Part shown: positions 20,785 to 28,298 of the stretch, in pieces | Position numbering within the stretch: position 1 is the first letter of the stretch | How the letters are laid out: each line of letters opens with the position of its first letter | Made by a program: the position numbers and the translations under genes | The notes under the pieces: generated by a model | What the model saw: only the letters and a program-made list of their open reading frames with translations | What the model was told of the DNA's origin: nothing | The model's database searches: none | Source of the DNA: Massilia sp. YIM B02769 | GTDB taxonomy: Bacteria > Pseudomonadota > Gammaproteobacteria > Burkholderiales > Burkholderiaceae_D | DNA: 64,000 nt | Assembly: GCF_030411995.1 (NCBI RefSeq) | Contig: NZ_JASNRC010000011.1 | Location: 62,001 to 126,000 of the forward strand | Direction: 5' to 3'

Positions 20785-21286
20785 CACCACCAAGATCACC
20801 CTCGACATCAACGGCATCAAGGAATACCTGCCGCACCGCTACCCGCTGCTGCTGGTCGACCGCGTGCTCGACGTCGAACTGGGCAAGCGCATCACCGCCA
20901 TCAAGAACGTCACCGCCAACGAGGAATTCTTCAATGGCCACTTCCCGCACAAGCCGGTGATGCCGGGCGTGCTGATGATCGAAGCGATGGCGCAGACCGC
21001 CGCCATCCTGTCGTTCATGACCATGAACGTGAAGCCGGACGAGAACTCGGTCGTGTATTTCGTCGGCATCGACAACGCGCGCTTCAAGCGTCCGGTCGAG
21101 CCGGGCGACCAGCTGAAGATGGACGTCGAGATCCTGCGCGTCGCGCGCGGCATCTGGAAGTACAAGGCCGTGGCCACGGTCGACGGCAAGGTCGCCGTCG
21201 AGGGCGAACTGATGTGCACCATCCGTGGCGCCGCCGAAGAGAACATGAAGGGCGCCGCGAAAGCCGACGCGGGTTCGGAGGGGTAA
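20774..21286 (+). CDS. fabZ: 3-hydroxyacyl-[ACP] dehydratase FabZ
   Basis: 170-aa hot-dog fold dehydratase of fatty acid elongation. [13 protein letters not shown] and the active-site stretch [19 protein letters not shown] are present. The start ATG lies inside the end of lpxD (11-base overlap) and the stop TAA shares a base with the lpxA ATG, so expression is tightly coupled, in keeping with balance between phospholipid and lipid A synthesis. The C-terminal ~20 residues are a variable Ala/Lys tail. Confidence 0.96.
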   Translation: MTTDTTKITLDINGIKEYLPHRYPLLLVDRVLDVELGKRITAIKNVTANEEFFNGHFPHKPVMPGVLMIEAMAQTAAILSFMTMNVKPDENSVVYFVGIDNARFKRPVEPGDQLKMDVEILRVARGIWKYKAVATVDGKVAVEGELMCTIRGAAEENMKGAAKADAGSEG

Positions 21287-22074
21287 TGAGCACGATCCAT
21301 CCTACCGCGATCGTCGATCCGAAGGCCGAGCTCGATAGCTCGGTCGAGGTCGGCCCGTATTCGATCATCGGCCCGCACGTGCGCATCGGCGCGCGTACCG
21401 TGGTCGGACCGCACGTGGTCATCGAGGGCCACACGACGATCGGCGAGGACAACAAGTTCTTCCAGTTCGGTTCCATCGGCGCCGCGCCCCAGGACAAGAA
21501 ATGGCAGGGCGAGCCGACCCGCCTGGAAATCGGCAACGGCAACACCATCCGCGAATTCGTCACCTTCAACCTCGGCACCGCCCAGGACGAAGGCGTGACC
21601 CGCCTGGGCGACGACAACTGGATCTCGGCCTACGTCCACCTGGCGCACGACTGCCAGGTCGGCAGCCACACGATCTTCTCGAACAATGCGCAGCTCGCGG
21701 GCCACGTGCACGTGGGCGACCACGCCATCCTGTCGGGCTACGCCGGCGTGCACCAGTTCTGCAAGATCGGCGCGCATGCCTTCATCGGCATGTACACCAG
21801 CCTGACCCAGGACGTGCCGCCCTTCGTGATGGTGTCCGGGAACCCGGCGGCCGCGCGCGGCATCAACATCGAGGGCCTGAAGCGCCGCGGATTCACGCGC
21901 GCCCAGATCGACGGCATCCGCGCCGCCTACAAGCACCTGTACCGCAGCGGCCTGACGCTGGAAGAAGCCAAGGCCGCGCTGGAGCAGGAAGAGGGCGCCT
22001 CGCCCGAAGCGGCCGGCGATATCCGCGCCGTGCGCGACTTCCTCGGCGCCATTACCCGTGGCATCGTCCGCTGA
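21286..22074 (+). CDS. lpxA: UDP-N-acetylglucosamine acyltransferase
   Basis: 262-aa LpxA, first step of lipid A synthesis. [16 protein letters not shown] begins the hexapeptide-repeat beta-helix (about 1-190). The helix carries the catalytic region AYVHLAHDCQVGS and YAGVHQFCKIGAHAFIG, followed by the C-terminal helical domain. The start overlaps the fabZ stop by one base and the 3' end overlaps lpxB by 17 bases. Confidence 0.97.
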   Translation: MSTIHPTAIVDPKAELDSSVEVGPYSIIGPHVRIGARTVVGPHVVIEGHTTIGEDNKFFQFGSIGAAPQDKKWQGEPTRLEIGNGNTIREFVTFNLGTAQDEGVTRLGDDNWISAYVHLAHDCQVGSHTIFSNNAQLAGHVHVGDHAILSGYAGVHQFCKIGAHAFIGMYTSLTQDVPPFVMVSGNPAAARGINIEGLKRRGFTRAQIDGIRAAYKHLYRSGLTLEEAKAALEQEEGASPEAAGDIRAVRDFLGAITRGIVR

Positions 22075-23233
22075 CGCATCCAGTCCGGACATTTCGCTAG
22101 CCCTGGTCGCCGGCGAGGTGTCCGGCGACATGCTCGCCGCACGCCTCCTCGCAGGGCTGCGTCCCCATCTTCCCAACGCCCGCTTCCACGGCATCGGCGG
22201 CCCGCGCATGATCGAGCAGGGCCTGGTGTCGGACGTGCCGATCGAGACCCTCACGGTGCGCGGCCTGTTCGAGATCATTCCGCGCTACCGCGAGATCAAG
22301 GGCATCCAGAACCGCCTGCGGGATCGTCTACTGGCCGAACGTCCGGCCGCCTTTATCGGCGCCGACTACCCCGGCTTCAACCTCGGCCTGGAAGAGCAGC
22401 TGCGCGCGGGCGGCATTCCGACCCTGCACTTCGTCGGGCCGCAGATCTGGGCCTGGCGCGGCGGCCGCATCAAGAAGATCCAGCGCGCGGTGTCGCACAT
22501 GCTGGTGATCTTCCCGTTCGAGGAGCAGATCTACAAGGACGCCGGCGTGCCGGTGACGTATATCGGGCATCCGCTGGCGGAGACCATCCCGCTGGTACCC
22601 GACACTGTGGCGGCCCGTGCCGCGCTTGGCCTGCGAGCCGATGGGCGCGTGGTCACCATCATGCCGGGCTCGCGCATGGGCGAACTGAAATACCTGGCCG
22701 AGACCTTCGTGCGCACCGCCGGCCTGCTGGCGAAACGGGACCCGGGCTTGACCTTCGTGGTGCCGATGGCCGGCGACAAGCAGCGTGCCTACTTCAAGGA
22801 GATCGTGGCGAAAGCCGGCCTGGCCGACACCCCGCTTATGCTGCTCGACGGCCAGTCGCACACCGCGATTGCCGCCGCCGACGCGGTGCTGGTGGCCTCG
22901 GGCACGGCGACGCTGGAAGTGGCGCTGTTCAAGAAACCGATGGTGATCGCCTACAAGGTGATGCGCGCGTCCTGGGAAATCATGCGCCACATGGGCTACC
23001 TGCCGTGGATCGGCCTGCCGAACATCCTCGCACGCGAATGGGTGGTGCCGGAATACCTGCAGCATGCGGCCACGCCCGAAGCGCTGAGCGAGGCCGTATG
23101 GCAGCAGCTGAACGACACGGCGCTGCGTGATCAGCTGGCGGCGCGTTTCACCGACATGCACCACAGTTTGTTGCGCAACAGCGCGCAGGAGAGCGCGCAG
23201 GCGGTGTTGCAGGTGATCGGGGCGCGCGCGTAG
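22058..23233 (+). CDS. lpxB: Lipid-A-disaccharide synthase
   Basis: 391-aa family GT19 glycosyltransferase that joins two UDP-diacylglucosamine-derived units. LVAGEVSGDMLAARLL near the N-terminus, FVGPQIWAWRGGRIKKI near 125 and SGTATLEVALFKKPMV near 285 are family motifs. Overlaps lpxA by 17 bases. The stop codon TAG lies inside a palindromic repeat (the TAG of CGTAGGG at 23231-23233), so the last codons read GCGCGCGCG into the repeat. Confidence 0.96.
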   Translation: MASSADASSPDISLALVAGEVSGDMLAARLLAGLRPHLPNARFHGIGGPRMIEQGLVSDVPIETLTVRGLFEIIPRYREIKGIQNRLRDRLLAERPAAFIGADYPGFNLGLEEQLRAGGIPTLHFVGPQIWAWRGGRIKKIQRAVSHMLVIFPFEEQIYKDAGVPVTYIGHPLAETIPLVPDTVAARAALGLRADGRVVTIMPGSRMGELKYLAETFVRTAGLLAKRDPGLTFVVPMAGDKQRAYFKEIVAKAGLADTPLMLLDGQSHTAIAAADAVLVASGTATLEVALFKKPMVIAYKVMRASWEIMRHMGYLPWIGLPNILAREWVVPEYLQHAATPEALSEAVWQQLNDTALRDQLAARFTDMHHSLLRNSAQESAQAVLQVIGARA

Positions 23234-23272
23234 GGTGGGCCGGGCCGCGCAAGGCACTCCGTGCCCACGCGG
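23227..23272 (+). repeat. Palindromic repeat, extended-loop variant, overlaps lpxB stop
   Basis: CGTAGGGTGGGCCGGGCCGC...GTGCCCACGCGG. Same extended-loop subfamily as 23-66. It supplies the lpxB stop codon. Confidence 0.88.
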
Positions 23273-23579
23273 AACTGCGCGCAGAGTTGGCGCCGCGTTT
23301 TGACGTGACCGCTGCTTTGTGCCGGCGCCTCCAAATGCGTCTCGCTAGCGTGTCATCCACGTTTGGCGGCGCGGAGCGAATCGTCACGGATGTGGACTCC
23401 GGATCAACACGTAACCGCGTGGGCACGGGGTGCCCACCCTACGAACTGCACATGCGCAATCGACGCTGACCAAGCGCCTTTGCTTTCACGCACCCCCATG
23501 TACGCGTACAATACTCCGCATTCAAAATGCGCGAATTCAACCGCATAAAGTAAAGTTCTGAAAGATTCATAAGCAGCAG
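23234..23579. other. lpxB-rnhB intergenic region
   Basis: 346 bases without a supported gene. It contains the rest of the repeat unit bounded by 23229 and 23443. A TACAAT box at about 23508-23513 could be the -10 of an rnhB promoter, but no good -35 is spaced correctly. Confidence 0.6.
23415..23443 (-). repeat. Palindromic repeat, right arm of pair
   Basis: CCGCGTGGGCACGGGGTGCC then CACCCTACG. With 23227-23272 it bounds a ~215-bp unit whose outer ends are CGTAGGGTGGG and CCCACCCTACG. Confidence 0.88.
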
Positions 23580-24245
23580 ATGAGTAAAAAGCGCGTCAAC
23601 TTCTATCCCGGCCTTCCGCCCCGGCTGCGTCCGTTCACCGACCTCGACATCGTCTGCGGCGTCGACGAGGCCGGGCGCGGCCCGCTGGCCGGCCCGGTGT
23701 TCGCGGCCGCCGTCATCCTCGACCCGAAGCGCCCGATCGAGGGCCTGCGCGACTCGAAGAAGCTGAGCGAAGCGCGCCGCGATGAACTCGCGCCGCAGAT
23801 CCGCGAGCACGCGCTGGCCTGGGCCATCGCCCAGGCCTCGTGCGAGGAGATCGACACCCTGAACATCCTGCACGCCACCATGCTGGCCATGCGCCGCGCC
23901 GTGGAAGCCCTGCAGACCGTACCGACCTTCGCCCTGATCGACGGCAACCGCTGCCCGCCTATGGAAATTCGCGCCCACGCCGTGGTTGAAGGCGACGACA
24001 AGTGCCACGCGATTTCCGCCGCCTCGATCCTGGCCAAGACCGCGCGCGACGCCGAACTGGTGCGCCTGCACGCGCTGTACCCGGATTACTGCTTCGACCA
24101 GCACAAGGGCTATGGCACGGCCCTGCACCTGGAGCGCCTGCGCCTGCACGGCCCGTCGCCGGCGCACCGTCGTTCGTTTGCACCGGTGCGCAATCTGCTG
24201 CAGGTCGATCTCTTCGCCGCGCCCGAGGAGACGGCATTCGCATGA
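23580..24245 (+). CDS. rnhB: Ribonuclease HII
   Basis: 221-aa RNase HII, which removes ribonucleotides from DNA and RNA from RNA-DNA hybrids. The catalytic signature [16 protein letters not shown] is at about 24-39 with the D-E pair, [12 protein letters not shown] follows, and [17 protein letters not shown] supplies the later acidic residue. Its TGA overlaps the next ATG (ATGA), so it is coupled to the rRNA methyltransferase gene. Confidence 0.96.
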   Translation: MSKKRVNFYPGLPPRLRPFTDLDIVCGVDEAGRGPLAGPVFAAAVILDPKRPIEGLRDSKKLSEARRDELAPQIREHALAWAIAQASCEEIDTLNILHATMLAMRRAVEALQTVPTFALIDGNRCPPMEIRAHAVVEGDDKCHAISAASILAKTARDAELVRLHALYPDYCFDQHKGYGTALHLERLRLHGPSPAHRRSFAPVRNLLQVDLFAAPEETAFA

Positions 24246-25033
24246 AGACCGTCACCTCGCGCGACAACGCGTTTTACAAGGAACTCAAGGCGCTGGCATC
24301 GAGCTCGCAGGCACGCCGCAAGGCCGGCCGCACGCTGCTCGACGGCGTGCACCTGTGCCAGTCCTGGCTCGACCTGCGCGGCGCGCCGCTGCACTGCGTG
24401 GTCTCGGAAGACGCCCTGCACAACCCGGAAGTCGGCAACATCGTCACCCGCGTGGAACAGCTGCGCGGCCACGTGACGGCGCTGCCCGAGGCGCTGTTCG
24501 GGGCGCTGAGCCAGGTCGAGCATGGCGTCAACCTGATGTTCCTGGTCGAGACCCCGCGACCGCAAGCGCCTTCCGCCATGACGGTGTCCGCCGTGCTGCT
24601 CGACGGCGTGCAGGACCCGGGCAATGCCGGTTCCATCCTGCGCAGCGCGGCCGCCGCCGGCATCACCCAGGTATTCTGCAGCCCCGGCACCGCCTTCTGC
24701 TGGTCGCCCAAGGTGCTGCGCGCGGCGATGGGCGCCCACTTCGTGCTGGAGATCTTCGAGAACGTCGACCTGGCCGAACTGATCAAGGCCTCGGACATCG
24801 CCGTGCTGGCCATGAGCGGCTATGCCGAGCAGAAGCTGTACGAGGTCGACCTGCGCCAGCCTGTGGCCTGGCTGCTGGGCCACGAAGGGCAGGGCGTGGC
24901 CGACGACCTGATGGCGCTGGCGTCGCACCAGGTGGTGATCCCGCATGCGGGCCAGGTCGAGTCGCTGAACGTGGCGGCGGCGGCGGCCGTGTGCTTTTTC
25001 GAGCAGCTGCGCCAGCAGCAAGCGGCACGGTAG
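24242..25033 (+). CDS. TrmH/SpoU-family RNA 2'-O-methyltransferase
   Basis: 263-aa SAM-dependent RNA ribose methyltransferase with a SPOUT knot. An N-terminal substrate-binding part (about 1-95, [16 protein letters not shown]) precedes the SpoU domain with motif 1 [20 protein letters not shown] (about 120), motif 2 [10 protein letters not shown] and motif 3 [18 protein letters not shown]. Motifs match the RlmB/TrmH group; the target nucleotide cannot be named. The start overlaps the rnhB stop by four bases. Confidence 0.9.
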   Translation: MKTVTSRDNAFYKELKALASSSQARRKAGRTLLDGVHLCQSWLDLRGAPLHCVVSEDALHNPEVGNIVTRVEQLRGHVTALPEALFGALSQVEHGVNLMFLVETPRPQAPSAMTVSAVLLDGVQDPGNAGSILRSAAAAGITQVFCSPGTAFCWSPKVLRAAMGAHFVLEIFENVDLAELIKASDIAVLAMSGYAEQKLYEVDLRQPVAWLLGHEGQGVADDLMALASHQVVIPHAGQVESLNVAAAAAVCFFEQLRQQQAAR

Positions 25034-25066
25034 AATACACCGGGCGTACCAACCCGTGGAGCCATA

Positions 25067-26263
25067 ATGGACATCGCGCATTTGCACTTTCTGGTAGCCG
25101 AGGCCGACAACGCCCAGCGCGCCGCCCTGGTCGAGATGCTGGGCCGCCTCGGCGCCAGCCGCGTCACCGACGTGCCCGACGGGCACATGGCATTGCGCAC
25201 CTTCCAGGCCAGCTTCACGCCGCGCCTGCATGTGGCCATCATCGACCTGGCGCTGCCCGGCATGGACGGGCTGGAACTGATCCGCAACCTGGCCACGCTC
25301 GACACCGGCATCAGCCTGGTCGTCACCGGCGCCCAGCCGGCGAACCTGCTGTTCTCGGTCGAGACCCTGGCCCAGGTGTACGGCATCGATTTGCTGGGTA
25401 CGATCGCCAAGCCGGTGACCGCCGCCAAGCTGAAACCCCTGCTCGACAACTACCAGCCGCCGGCGCTGCCGGAAGCCGTGGATGCCTCGCCGCGCTTTTC
25501 GTTCGCGGAAGTGGGCGTCGGCCTGCAGAAGCGCCAGTTCGAACCCTTCTTCCAGCCGAAGATCGAGCTGGCCACCGGCCAGGTGAAAGGCCTGGAAGTG
25601 TTCGCGCGCTGGCGCCACCCCGAGCACGGCATCCTCGGCCCCGGCGCCTTCATGGACGCGCTGGAGCAGAACAACCGCATCGACTTCCTCGACTGGAGCA
25701 TGATCGAGCTGTCGGTCGAGCGCTGCCGCTGGTTCCACGACCAGGGCACGCCGATTTCCATTTCGATCAACCTGGCGCCCGAAACGCTCGCCCATCCGGC
25801 CTTCCTGCGCCAGATCACGGCCTGCCTGGGGCGTCATGCGGTGCTGCCGGACTACATCACCTTCGAGATGCCGGAGTCCTCGGTGCTGAACGAAGACCCG
25901 AACTTCATCGAGCGCCTGGTGCGCCTGCGCATGATGGGCTTCGGCCTGGCCATCGACGACTACGGCACCGGGCGCTCGAACTTGCAGCTGCTGGCGCGCA
26001 TCCCGTTCTCGGAACTGAAGATCGACCGCAGTTTCGTCGACGGCGCCTCGAAGCGCCGCCCGCTGGGCACCGTGCTGCGCTCCTGCCTGGGCCTGGCGCA
26101 CAGCCTGGACCGCATGTCGGTGGCCGTGGGCGTCGAGACGCGCCAGGACTGGGACTTCCTGCAAGGCCTGGGCTGCACCTATGCCCAGGGCTACCACATC
26201 GCCAATCCGATGGAGGCGACCGCCTTCCCGGGCTGGCTGGAAGACTGGCGGCATTTCTTCTGA
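25067..26263 (+). CDS. Response-regulator-like EAL protein (partly degenerate)
   Basis: 398 aa: a CheY-like receiver (about 5-128; D60 in IIDLALPGMDG, K115 in AKP) fused to an EAL domain (about 145-398). The EAL signature reads GLEVFARW, keeping the E and R but replacing the usual A-L, and the usual AEGVET is AVGVET, losing one acidic residue, while DDYGTG and KIDRSF are kept. It could therefore be a weak phosphodiesterase or a c-di-GMP-responsive regulator. No sensor kinase is adjacent; 33 bases separate it from the rRNA methyltransferase. Confidence 0.87.
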   Translation: MDIAHLHFLVAEADNAQRAALVEMLGRLGASRVTDVPDGHMALRTFQASFTPRLHVAIIDLALPGMDGLELIRNLATLDTGISLVVTGAQPANLLFSVETLAQVYGIDLLGTIAKPVTAAKLKPLLDNYQPPALPEAVDASPRFSFAEVGVGLQKRQFEPFFQPKIELATGQVKGLEVFARWRHPEHGILGPGAFMDALEQNNRIDFLDWSMIELSVERCRWFHDQGTPISISINLAPETLAHPAFLRQITACLGRHAVLPDYITFEMPESSVLNEDPNFIERLVRLRMMGFGLAIDDYGTGRSNLQLLARIPFSELKIDRSFVDGASKRRPLGTVLRSCLGLAHSLDRMSVAVGVETRQDWDFLQGLGCTYAQGYHIANPMEATAFPGWLEDWRHFF

Positions 26264-26310
26264 GCGCGTTGCGTGGCGACGTGCGGCGTCTGGCCCGGTT
26301 CGTGCGCATG

Positions 26311-26373
26311 CGGTAGGGTGGACGGCTTGACCGCTGCCGCGCGATTGATCGTGCAGGTGGCGCCGTCCACGCG
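26311..26373 (+). repeat. Palindromic repeat, long-loop, left arm
   Basis: CGGTAGGGTGGACGGC...GCCGTCCACGCG with a loop of about 28 bases. Pairs with 26424-26485. Confidence 0.75.
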
Positions 26374-26423
26374 TCCAACGGCGAGGTGCCTTGTCGGGTA
26401 GCGGGCCGGCGGGCAGGGTTTGA

Positions 26424-26485
26424 ACGCGTGGGCGGCGCACGCGGCGTGTATGCGCAACATTCCGGGTGGAGCCGACCACCCTACG
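26424..26485 (-). repeat. Palindromic repeat, long-loop, right arm
   Basis: ACGCGTGGGCGGCG...GTGGAGCCGACCACCCTACG. A more diverged stem than the other copies. With 26311-26373 it bounds a ~175-bp unit. Confidence 0.7.
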
Positions 26486-26511
26486 TGTGCGGGTCGATTC
26501 GAGGAGTGAAA

Positions 26512-27099
26512 ATGAGCATACGGGTGCGCTGCCACTGCGGCAAGCTGCAGGGCGAACTGGAGACGAGCGCGGTGGCGGCGCGGGCGAAGTGCTATTGCCG
26601 CGACTGCCGCGCCTTTGCGCGCTTCCTCGGCAACGAGGTCGAGATCCTCGATGGCGCCGGCGGTACCGAGGTGGCGGCGGCCTTGCCGTCGGGCCTGCGC
26701 TTCACGCAAGGCCTGGACCAGCTGGCCTGCATGTCGCTCAGCCCGAAAGGCCTGTACCGCTGGTATGCCGCCTGCTGCCGCACGCCGATCGGAAACACGC
26801 CGCGCGACCCCAAGGTGTCCTACGTCGGCATCGTGCGCGCCTGCCTGGATGCGACGCCGGCCGAACTCGATGCCCAGCTGGGCAGCTCGTCGATCAACGC
26901 GAATACCGAATCGGCCTACCGCAAGGTGGAGAAAAAGCCGCTCGCTACCGCCCTGGCGCTGCTGAAGATCGGCCGCAAGCTGATGGGCGCGCGCTTTGGC
27001 GGCGGCTACAGGAATAATCCCTTCTTCGAATCCGGCGGCGTTACGCCGGTGCGCCAGCCACAGGTGATCTCGAAGGAAGAGCGCGCCCGCCTGTACTGA
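26512..27099 (+). CDS. GFA-like zinc-binding protein (DUF6151 type)
   Basis: 195-aa protein with a Cys pattern like the glutathione-dependent formaldehyde-activating (GFA) fold: RCHCGK near 6-11, CYCRDCRAF near 31-39 and a CCRTP motif near 88. It is longer than classical GFA proteins at the C-terminus (about 130-195, no recognised domain). Activity is unknown. The start is the ATG at 26512 behind GAGGAG; longer readings would run through a repeat. Convergent with the metallophosphoesterase gene. Confidence 0.75.
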   Translation: MSIRVRCHCGKLQGELETSAVAARAKCYCRDCRAFARFLGNEVEILDGAGGTEVAAALPSGLRFTQGLDQLACMSLSPKGLYRWYAACCRTPIGNTPRDPKVSYVGIVRACLDATPAELDAQLGSSSINANTESAYRKVEKKPLATALALLKIGRKLMGARFGGGYRNNPFFESGGVTPVRQPQVISKEERARLY

Positions 27100-27105
27100 T
27101 AGCGG

Positions 27106-27939
27106 CTACAGTGTGACGACGAGTTCTGGCCGGAATCCCTCCTGCTCGCCCTTGCTCAGGTAGCCGAGCGGATTGGCGACCACGCGGCAGGACCAGGGCC
27201 GGCTGTTCTCGACGCCCGTTACTGTGTAATCGTTCATGCAGTGCAGGTGGCCATGCATCCAGACGTCGGCGTAGGGGAAGAGGGCGTCCATGGCGTTGCA
27301 GAAGCCGGCCGTGCCCGCCGCCAGGCCGTAGCGCGGGTCGGCGCTGAGCAGGCTGGGGGCGAAGTGTGTAACGGCGACGGTGACGCCGTCGAAGGGTTCG
27401 GCCAGCGTGGCGCGCAGCCAGGCTTGGCAGTCGAGCGACATCTCGCGCAGGCCCTCGGCCAGCACAGGAACACCCTCCTTCAGGGTCGTGTTCTTGCTGA
27501 GGTAATAGTTGGCGGCGCGGAAGGCCTTGCCGCGCAGTTGCAGTTGTTTGGTGAGGTCGGTTTCGCGGCTGGCCAGGGCGTCGAAGTCGCTCCACAGGGT
27601 GGTGCCGATGAAGCGCACGTGATCGATGACGATCGTTTCGCGGTCCAACCATTCGATGCCCAGTTCCTGGCAGATGACGCGCAGGCGGGCGTAGGTTTCC
27701 TCGTACTCGAGGCCGTCGAACTCGTGGTTGCCGGGGATGAAGAGCACGCGCGCCTTGGCGGCCCCGGGGCGCAGGGGCGAGAAGCGGGCGAGGCCGAAGT
27801 CGGTGCCGGTCAGGCGCGAGCCGGACTGGTAGGAGCCGATGTCGCCGGCAAGGACGACGACGTCGGTATCCGGGGCGACGTATGGCTGGAAGTCGGCGTA
27901 ACGTTCGAGGTGCAGGTCGGAGAAGAGCTGGATGCGCAT
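27106..27939 (-). CDS. Metallophosphoesterase (calcineurin-like)
   Basis: 277-aa phosphoesterase. Binuclear metal motifs are present in order: MRIQLFSDLHLE (D-x-H), VVVLAGDIGS (GD), FIPGNHEFDG (GNH[ED]), VTHFAP and WMHGHLH (GH-x-H). The substrate is unknown and there is no signal peptide, so it is cytosolic. The start is set at MRIQ (27939), since the motif begins there as in relatives and the upstream in-frame stretch runs through a repeat. Divergent from the molybdopterin oxidoreductase. Confidence 0.85.
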   Translation of the reverse strand: MRIQLFSDLHLERYADFQPYVAPDTDVVVLAGDIGSYQSGSRLTGTDFGLARFSPLRPGAAKARVLFIPGNHEFDGLEYEETYARLRVICQELGIEWLDRETIVIDHVRFIGTTLWSDFDALASRETDLTKQLQLRGKAFRAANYYLSKNTTLKEGVPVLAEGLREMSLDCQAWLRATLAEPFDGVTVAVTHFAPSLLSADPRYGLAAGTAGFCNAMDALFPYADVWMHGHLHCMNDYTVTGVENSRPWSCRVVANPLGYLSKGEQEGFRPELVVTL

Positions 27940-28003
27940 AGCGGCGAAGTATAGCTGCAACGACAGTGCGCTGCCGCATGTCTGCCGTGGATTGGTGGGC
28001 CGT

Positions 28004-28032
28004 TCGTAGGGTGGGCTCTTGAGCCCACCACG
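28004..28032 (+). repeat. Palindromic repeat, left arm
   Basis: CGTAGGGTGGGCTCTTGAGCC then CACCACG; the stem GTGGGCTC / GAGCCCAC is perfect. Confidence 0.85.
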
Positions 28033-28127
28033 TCTCATCGGGTGCGCCGCGGCGCAGGCGACAGCGGCCAGTGCGCATGATTGGCGTCCTCGGGGCCGTT
28101 GCCTGCTCCGCTATCGGTGTGCATGAT

Positions 28128-28155
28128 CCGCGTGGGCTCGAGAGCCCACCCTACG
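28128..28155 (-). repeat. Palindromic repeat, right arm
   Basis: CCGCGTGGGCTCGAGAGCCC then ACCCTACGG. It shares the GGGCTC stem variant with its partner at 28004, unlike the GGGCAC of most copies. Confidence 0.88.
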
Positions 28156-28298
28156 GTCGCTGTCCGTGGTTCGGCGCGGTGCGCCTCGGGGGTAAGGGGC
28201 CAGGACTTGCGTTGGCGAATCCCGGCCTTCCGTTCGCTCGCGCACAGAGGCATGGCGCCCTGGCGGTTACGGTAGCCTTTCTACTGGAAGGAGATAGC

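Larger units (their letters stand above)
27940..28298. other. Divergent intergenic region with repeat pair
   Basis: 359 bases between divergent genes, without a supported ORF. It contains the inverted repeat pair 28004-28032 / 28128-28155. The bases after 28155 (a TGGTTCGGCG...GCGCCTCGG stretch) resemble the flank of the repeat at 23-66. A GGAAGGAG ribosome binding site precedes 28299. Confidence 0.65.

Noticed and set aside
17446..20820. Minus-strand ORF of 1124 codons across bamA, skp and lpxD
   Set aside because: Spans four well-defined plus-strand genes; composition is typical of the complement of coding DNA.
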